From Kwoniella bestiolae CBS 10118 (lineage: Eukaryota > Basidiomycota > Tremellomycetes > Tremellales > Cryptococcaceae), in the NCBI RefSeq assembly GCF_000512585.2, contig NC_089241.1, forward strand, positions 4,730,001-4,794,000: a stretch of DNA of 64,000 bases, given 5' to 3'. Position 1 is the stretch's first letter; the number at the start of each line of letters is the position of its first letter. Made by a program: the position numbers and the translations under genes. Under the pieces are notes generated by a model, which saw only the letters and a program-made list of their open reading frames with translations, ran no database searches and was not told the DNA's origin. Shown piece by piece: positions 57,421-64,000 of this stretch.

Positions 57421-59713
57421 ATGGCCAGCGACTCTATACACGAAGTTCCTTTCGAAACAGACGTCAAGGATGACACAGTTCCCGAGATCCAAGAAGTCGA
57501 CCAAGAAGACAGGGAAGTGGCCGATCCTGGGCTCAAAAGGTCCCTCAAATCCCGTCACATGCAGATGCTTGCCATAGGTCGGTGTTAAATCAACATCTGA
57601 CGTCGTGAAATGCTGATCTGGATACAGGCGGTGTCATCGGTCCTGGATATTTCGTCGGGAGTCAGTATCGATTTCCGCAATCTTGAAGGGTAAGAACAAT
57701 AAGCTGAACTTGTCGATCAGTCGGCAGCGGCTTCACCAATGGTGGTCCTGCTGGTTTGCTTTTAGGCTTCGGCATCGTTGGTATCTTGCTTTGGGTCGTG
57801 ATGCAATCGTTAGGAGAAATGGCAGCTTTTTTGGCAGTATCCGGTATGATGAAACTCATACAAAGGACGCGGATGATTTGCTCATGCCGCCTTATCAGGT
57901 TCTTTCACCAACTACACATCCAGATTCCTCGATCCAGCATTGGGGTTCAGTTTAGGTTGGAATTATGATTTCCTTTGGTTTGGTATCCTTGCTGCGGAAT
58001 ACAATAATTTAGGTTTAGGTACGTCTCAACATGATTGACCCAGCTGACTTCCTTAGTGATGACCTATTGGAAATCCGCACTACCGAACTACGGGTTTATT
58101 CTCATCTTTTGGTGTGTCTTTCTGGTAAGGTGAAGTCGCCTTGGTTTAGATGCATCTTGTACTGATGATGGCTGCAGGGTTTCAGTTACCTGGGAGTGTT
58201 GGCTTTTGGTGAAGCCGAGTTCTTTCCTTACTGCAACCAAATTGATTTTCATCTTCGCTTTCTTCGTCTGTTCGATCCTGATTACATCCGGTGCTATCGG
58301 AAATCAGGGGAAAGTGGGCTTCAAGTACTACAATGATCCCGGCGCTTTTGCCGATGGTGTAACTGGAGTGTTCAAGGTCTTCGTATTCGCCGCCTTGGTG
58401 AGTGTTCTTCCATTCAATGTTTCAGTTGTGGTGAGCTAACACATATATTTACCCAAGCAATATTCTGGCACAGAAATGATCGGGTTGACCGCGGGAGAAT
58501 CAGCCAATCCTGCTCGAGATGTTCCAAAGGCTGTCCGATTCGTCTTCTGGCGTGTTCTTGTCGTTTTCCTCGGGGGGATCTTTTTCCTCTCTCTTTGTGT
58601 ACCATGGAACGATCCAGGACTCCTCAGTGGTACCAGTAAGACTGCAAGATCTCCTTTCGTGATATCATTTGTCAACGCCGGATTGCCAAGAGGTGGCGAT
58701 GCAGTCAACGCAATTATTGTAAGTCTACCACCCATCTTTGCATCCATATGGGCTGTGCTAGCCGGTGAAGACCCGGATTGATAATCAATATCGATACCTT
58801 CAGATTGTCACCATTCTTTCAGCTCTGAACGGGGCGCTTTATGTCTCATCACGTTGTGTCTCGGCTCTCGCCCATGAACAAAAAGCACCCAAATTCTTGG
58901 GACACATTAACAAGCGAGGTGTCCCCACTTACGCGCTAGTCTTCTGCAATCTGTTTGGCTTTATCTCTTTGCTCAATCTCAGCTCAAGCGCTGGGCATGT
59001 CTACAGCTGGCTCGTGAATATCACTGGTGTCGCTACTTTCATTACTTGGGGAGGGTACGTCATGTCTGTCTCTCGAGTAGAAGTGCATATCTGACTCAAT
59101 CTTCAGTATCTGTTGGGCTCATATCAGATTCCGAAAAGCCATGGCCCTGCAAGGTCTTTCTCTCGATGAGCTCCCATTCAAGGTACGCCCTGTCTATATC
59201 TCGTGTCATCTCGATAGACTGATGCCAATCAACAGGCTGCTTTCTACCCCTACGGTGCTTACATCGGGCTGTTTGGGAACCTTTTCTTCATCTTCTTCCA
59301 AGGCTGGACGGCTTTCCGTACGTACATGTGCTATCCTGTGTCAGAGCGTATTAGTGACAATCAGTCTCAGTGTCTCCCTTCAGCGTAGAAGATTTCTTCA
59401 TGAATTATATCATGATTCCAGTGGTAAGTGCAAGACAAATCCTGTATAAGGTCCAGCGCGAGTGCTGATTCCTTTTCCTCTAGTTCGCAATCATGTACCT
59501 TGCTTATAAACTCTGGAACAAGACCAAATGGGTCGATTTGTCATCCGCTGATCTCGGTAAGCATCAGTCCCTATCCAGGCTGTGAACAACTATCTGATTG
59601 AACTATTATATGCTGCAGTGACTGGCCGTAGGGAGATTGATCCTGAAATGAGACTCAGAGACATGAAAAAACAAAGCATTGGCAAGAGAATTGCCACTGT
59701 AATCACCGGGTAG
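57421..59713 (+). CDS. Amino-acid permease (AAT/YAT family), frameshifted
   Basis: Twelve-helix plasma-membrane proton/amino-acid symporter. ATG 57421 (MASDSIHEVPFETD); exons join in phase: KSRHMQMLAIGGVIGPGYFVG, GSGFTNGGPAGLLLGFGIVG, MQSLGEMAAF, and WNYDFLWFGILAAEYNN, the usual first five helices. An exon starting near 58178 reads GFSYLGVLAFGEAEFF and then must shift one base to continue LTATKLIFIFAFF. An extra C at 58226-58227 breaks the frame in a conserved place. All later exons are intact: GTEMIGLTAGESANPARD, ALNGALYVSSRCVSALAHEQKAPKF, GHVYSWLVNITGVATFITWGG, and FYPYGAYIGLFGNLFFIFFQGW, ending IATVITG (TAG 59711-59713). It may be a recent pseudogene or a base-calling error. The amino acid transported is unknown. 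Confidence 0.85.
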
Positions 59714-60985
59714 GAAGATTCCGCCCTTGTTGTGGTCATTATGGTCTATGACTTGGTGATCTGGGAGCGAATATAATAATGCGGTATTTGTCGGCGGCGG
59801 AACAGACAGTGTCGGTGTGCTCAGTATGTGTGCACGCTGCTTTGTAAGGTGAAATGTTTCAAGGAATGCATGTGATCGCGAAAATGACAAAGCCTCTTCC
59901 GTCATATGATCATGTGATTGATATGAAAAGCGGTCTCCGTTGGTCCATTCCCAACATGCCTCTGTCTTCGAGCCTCTCCTGAATCTAACGAGTCAATGAG
60001 TTTGATTGATCACCCCCAAGTCTCATGCTTCTGCAACGGTAGGTGCTTTAGCCGAGTCCGTTCAGCGCCGCCTGTGGTGTCCCTGATGTCGGTATCGAAG
60101 CGCTGTGGAATTTCGCGTGGATTATGTTCTTCTTTGCGAGCTCTTTCAACATCGCTCAACCGTGCGTTGAGAACGATATAAAAAACATATCTCGATTGCC
60201 TGTCATGTGAAGGATCAGCCTAGCCCGCTAGTCATTCCAATTCTGGTTGCCGACAGCCTTAGCGGCACTGCTAGATCCTAGACAGCTACTACAGGTAGCA
60301 TCAGCAGCAGCTCCGGCAGTAAGAGTGTTGCTTCGCCCAGCTGTGTGATCTCGGTAGACCGTTCGCTCTGAACTGCGATCTACTTTCCTGCGCACACAAC
60401 TTCCATAGCTGTTTTCGATTGTGAACAGGTTCAATGGCGATGAGTGCTGATATGGTTGTCCGTAGTCGGCTCGTGATATTCCTTGAACCAATCTTGCAGA
60501 ATCACGTCCCCGAAGAGACGAGCCGAGTGTTGTCTGCGAGCTTATCAAAGCATGACATATTCAGGGAGCGCATATAAGAGTTGGTTGACGCCACCTTTTT
60601 TCGATCGTTGTTCTTCCGCGTCTCCCGGCCGAGCAGCATTCACTCTGATTACGTCGTTCTCGTGATGGCAGGTTGACAAAGCTCGTTTGGAAAGGTTAGA
60701 CCAGGGTTGAGCGATTCCCGTATGCCTATGCGCGGCATTGTCATTCCATAAATAGCAATCTCATTAGTTGTTTATTGACGCTGCTCACTATCCCTATCGT
60801 TATTACTCGTTATCACTCCTCCGCTCATGCATTTGTTGACACTGCTGCACCGCATCATGGTGCGAAGATGTCATGGACCGGTAGAAGTTTGCGGACGTCA
60901 GAAGGCATCGTCCATACTATATAAGGAGTAAGAGAATCTGCAAATTCTCTTCCCCTTCCCTCACTATCAATTGAAAACACTCATA
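59714..60985. other. Intergenic with a possible transporter-like remnant
   Basis: About 1.27 kb. A plus-strand stretch at about 60055-60170 translates to ACGVPDVGIEALWNFAWIMFF plus ASSFNIAQP, which looks like a membrane helix pair, preceded by a TTTAG acceptor-like site and stops in all useful contexts. It may be a decayed transporter exon. A minus-strand frame at 60228-60548 is Ala/Ser-rich and unsupported. TATA-like ACTATATAAGG at 60917 lies upstream of the chitin deacetylase. Confidence 0.35.
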
Positions 60986-62614
60986 ATGTACCAGCTCACC
61001 GCGGCCCTCACCACATTATTATTGGTAGCCGCGAATGGCGTACAAGGCCATCGTGGATGTGCTGGTCACGAAGTAATGAGGAGGAACCTTGGGGGACCTG
61101 TAATCACCAGCGCCGACGAGTTGAGGTCGCTGCAATTGGGAACGTTGAAAAGGCGTCAGGTAACGGACGAGGCCAGTGCAGCGCAGAGCATAGGTGAGTC
61201 GCTTGCAGCAAAGGACCTTGCTGACCATCCAGATCCTGCTACCGAATGTACTGCCTATTCCTACCAGCCAATAGTGGACGTCAAGTCTTCTTTCCCCACC
61301 ATATGGGAGACCGCTACTCTAGTCAACGGGGATTCAGAAGCTTCCTCGCTTTTTGCTACGATCAACGCAACTGTCAATTCCAAACTGCCGAATGTCAAAC
61401 CGAAAGGTGAGTTGACGGCTTGCTGAAACCGACACTGACGCTCATCAGGTACATCGACTGGCGACTTCTCAAACGTTGGGTACAACGCTTCGGACCCCGA
61501 CTGCTGGTGGACCTGGCGAGGGTGCACCAATCCTGATTCATCTCTAGGTGTGGATGCGGATCACACTACTGTCCCAGAGCCGGACACTTGGGGATTGGGT
61601 TTCGATGATGGGCCCAACTGTAGTCATAACGCTTTTTATGATCATCTCCAAAGCAATGGGCAAAAGGCGACAATGTGAGTGCCCTCGAGCGTCGAACGTT
61701 TGCTGATCATGCAGGTTCTACATCGGAAGTAACGTCATGGACTGGCCACTCCAGGCTCAGCGAGGTCTGACAGATGGACATCATATCTGTATCCATACCT
61801 GGTCTCATCAGTAAGCGAGTGCTATCGTGAGCCTCGCTGATCACACAGATATATGACCTCTTTCTCCAATGAACAGGCGTTTGCGGAGCTATACTACACT
61901 CGTAAAGCCATCAAGGCAGTTCTTGGTGTAACCCCTACATGCTGGCGTCCTCCTTATGGTGATGTGGACAATCGGATCAGACTCATCGCTCAGGGCCTGA
62001 ACTTGACCAATTACGTATGGTCAGACGACTCGGTGAGTCGAGTCCGATGCCATCTAGAAGTCATCGCTAATCGCACGCTTTAGGAGGATTGGAGGGCCGG
62101 TGCTGCTGGGAGTAATGTCACCGAAGCAGATGTTGCAGCGAACTACCAATCAGTAGTCAGCAAAGCAGCCAATGGCACGTACAAAGCCAGCGGGCCTATG
62201 GTATTGACTCACGAATTAAGTGAGTGACCTGGTGTGAGATTGAGAAGGGACATTGCTGAAATGTGAACAGCCAACTTCACCATGTCCGAATTCATGTCTC
62301 AATACGACAATATCAAAGGAGCTTTCAAGTACATCGTGCCCCTTGCAAGTGCTTTCAACATCACTCAGCCATACGTCGAGAACAACGTGTCGTATCCCGA
62401 TTTTCTCGCATACACAAACCAGACGTCCACCGCCAGCTCCAGCTCGTCTGCCTCAGGCAACAATCCCAGCGGTACCGCAAATCCCTCGACGTCTTCTACC
62501 AGTAACGCCAGCAGCAGCTCCAACAGCACGAGTTCTGCTATTCCCGGCGTCGTGATCAACATATTTGCATCCATGAGTCTTGCGGGGCTTGTTGGTTGCG
62601 CGCTGTTGCTCTAG
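60986..62614 (+). CDS. GPI-anchored chitin deacetylase
   Basis: Converts cell-wall chitin to chitosan at the plasma membrane or cell wall. ATG 60986 gives the signal peptide MYQLTAALTTLLLVAANGVQG. After a pro-like region comes the NodB domain: LGFDDGPNCSHNAFYDHLQ (metal/catalytic Asp), HHICIHTWSHQ (His-x3-His metal site), TCWRPPYGDVDNRIR, LTNYVWSDDSEDW and MVLTHEL near the end. Six exons or so join in phase. The C-terminus has a Ser/Asn/Thr-rich linker (TSTASSSSSASGNN...) and a hydrophobic tail ASMSLAGLVGCALLL, the GPI-anchor signal. Length about 460 residues, like the Cryptococcus Cda proteins. Which Cda it is cannot be told without alignment. Confidence 0.93.
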
Positions 62615-63139
62615 GTATCATCGCTGTGGGAGATCTGTGGAGAACATGCTTGGTAGCTTTTCCATGAATGATGCTCTCTCATATACGACGTGAAACGACC
62701 ATCGTCCCTCGGCGTGGCTTCTGAGTCCATCGTCGAATTCGCTAGCGGATCGCCTGATAATGGAGATGAATTGACAGTCACCCATTGAGATACGTAGCTG
62801 CGAGAAGCGATGGATATCAGGTGATTCATTGCGTCACAGCAGCTAGCGCAACATTTTACTCCGAAGTCGTTCGGCAGATATATCGGACCAGCCAATGATC
62901 GTGTGGGGAGATTGCAAGTCCAGATCCTAGGTGAACCCCTTCCTTCAAATCTTGCTCGATGTAGTAAGGCTGAGGAGTCACTTAGCCTTCCCGCGATTGA
63001 GCGGGGCCTGATCTTATCAGCCGCGGATTCCCGCTTCTTGCCGCACTGGATCAATGATGCTTCATAACGTAGTACTATATATAACCCTCAGCGAGAATCA
63101 ACCTAGGCTCCTGGTTCATCATCGAGGTAGCATTTGACA
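62615..63139. other. Intergenic, lactonase promoter
   Basis: About 520 bases with a TATATATAA word near 63074; no supported gene. Confidence 0.5.
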
Positions 63140-64000
63140 ATGAAACTCTTCGCCTCTGTGAACCTGCTCGCCGCTTTGGCCCTCGTGCAAGCAGCGCCCT
63201 CGATAATAGTTTCGCGCAACAATGACGGTACAACGTTGACCCCGATCAGAATCCTTCAAGGCGGATGTGAGTAGAAGCCACTTCCCATCAATGCTGACAA
63301 TCTACCAGACAATTCCAGCTACGCTGTGCTTGAATTCAACCCTTTCGTGGAGCCCAACACACTTAAGGTTGCTGCTCGGTACAACACTTCGGATGGCAAC
63401 CTCAAGGCATGGTTGAGTCGTCACCCTATAAACTCGAGTGAGCGGCGTGACTGAGTGCAAGTTGAATACTGTCGCTCACTAAGATCACTAGACATCGTCC
63501 TTGGGTGTAACGACAACGCTGTGCCAAATGCCCCGGGCTATCTTACATCGTACTCGCTGGACTCGAAGACAGGTGAAATGAAGTACATCGACTCGGTCGA
63601 TACTGGAGGTTACCCTGTCCCAGACTATAGTGTAGCGGCTGCGCATTGTGCGTTCTTCCCGGACGGAAAGACTGCAGGAGTAGCAAACTGTGAGTCTACC
63701 TTATGATTCCTGAGCTGAGATCTGCAGACTTCGGGCAAAGCGCTTCCACCTTCTCGTTCGATCCTCAGACTGGAAAATTCGACCCGCAGACCAACGTGGG
63801 GCTTCTGGACTTTCCTGGCTACACTCCAGTAGAGGGGCAACTTGGAGTTGCTGGCAACGACAATACATCCCAAGGTGAGTCTGAAGTACTTCAGCCTGTA
63901 TTGATCGAGATCGAATCATAGCAACGTCACACCCTCACATGATTGCTACGCATCCGTTCTTGCCTGTGTTCTACTTGCCCGATCTAGGGGAGGATATAAT
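63140..64000 (+). CDS. Secreted lactonase-like seven-bladed beta-propeller, 5' part
   Basis: Resembles the 6-phosphogluconolactonase/carboxy-cis,cis-muconate cyclase-like family of extracellular beta-propellers. ATG 63140 opens the signal peptide MKLFASVNLLAALALVQA. In-phase exons give NSSYAVLEFNPFVEPNTLKV, IVLGCNDNAVPNAPGYLTSY, VAAAHCAFFPDGKTAGVAN, YFGQSASTFSFDPQTGKFD and a last exon HPHMIATHPFLPVFYLPDLGEDI, with the family's H-P-H and PDLG motifs. The window ends inside this exon, so the C-terminal half is missing. Substrate unknown; the signal peptide argues for an outside or secretory role. Confidence 0.8.

Noticed and set aside
60228..60548. 106-codon minus-strand frame, Ala/Ser/Cys-rich
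   Set aside because: Considered a secreted peptide or pheromone precursor, but there is no signal peptide and no CaaX end.
1..64000. tRNA, rRNA, CRISPR array or transposon
   Set aside because: None found by reading: no clover-leaf candidates, no terminal repeats with transposase or reverse transcriptase motifs.

Overview
The window looks like chromosomal DNA from a basidiomycete yeast of the Tremellales (Cryptococcus/Kwoniella clade). Nearly every gene is cut by many short introns (mostly about 45 to 90 bases) with GTRNGT donors and YAG acceptors. The gene set includes a Cin1-type intersectin, a GPI-anchored chitin deacetylase and a BIM1/X325-like surface protein. There is no sign of prokaryotic organisation, and I saw no transposon, rRNA, tRNA or CRISPR array. 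The clade is inferred from gene content, not from a database search.

Layout, left to right. 1-2.2 kb: two RTA1-like membrane proteins facing each other (the first cut by the window edge). 3.1-8.7 kb: endonuclease III (NTH1) and a 19-exon Zn2Cys6 transcription factor. 9.1-20.7 kb: a carbohydrate block with a KRE6/SKN1 beta-glucan synthesis protein, an intracellular GH3-PA14 beta-glucosidase, a divergently transcribed MFS sugar transporter and a LacA-type sugar O-acetyltransferase. 21.7-26.6 kb: flavohemoglobin (FHB1) and a seven-transmembrane GOST/PTM1-like Golgi protein. 27-29.9 kb: an unrecognised gene whose best exon model carries two in-frame stop codons. 30.6-33.7 kb: an HpcH/HpaI aldolase and a BIM1-like GPI protein. 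34.6-44.6 kb: the intersectin/Pan1-like scaffold CIN1 and protein phosphatase 5. 45.6-48.9 kb: two intronless F-box-like genes, head to head. 49.2-56.2 kb: an UNC93-like MFS protein, an amadoriase-type flavin oxidase and mitochondrial cytochrome b5 reductase (MCR1). 57.4-59.7 kb: an amino-acid permease with a one-base frameshift. 61-64 kb: a chitin deacetylase and the 5' part of a secreted lactonase-like beta-propeller.

Functional links. The beta-glucosidase, transporter and acetyltransferase recall the three activities of a lac-type sugar utilisation unit; the first two share an 864-base divergent promoter holding repeated GGACCG motifs, one inside an inverted CGG/CCG element. KRE6-like, BIM1-like and chitin deacetylase products all belong to the cell wall or surface. 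CIN1 combines endocytic and Rho-activating modules in one protein. The rest are ordinary housekeeping or transport genes without obvious clustering.

Exon boundaries were worked out by eye from splice consensus, reading phase and family conservation. Outer limits are firmer than each internal junction. UTRs and promoters are mostly not resolvable from sequence alone.
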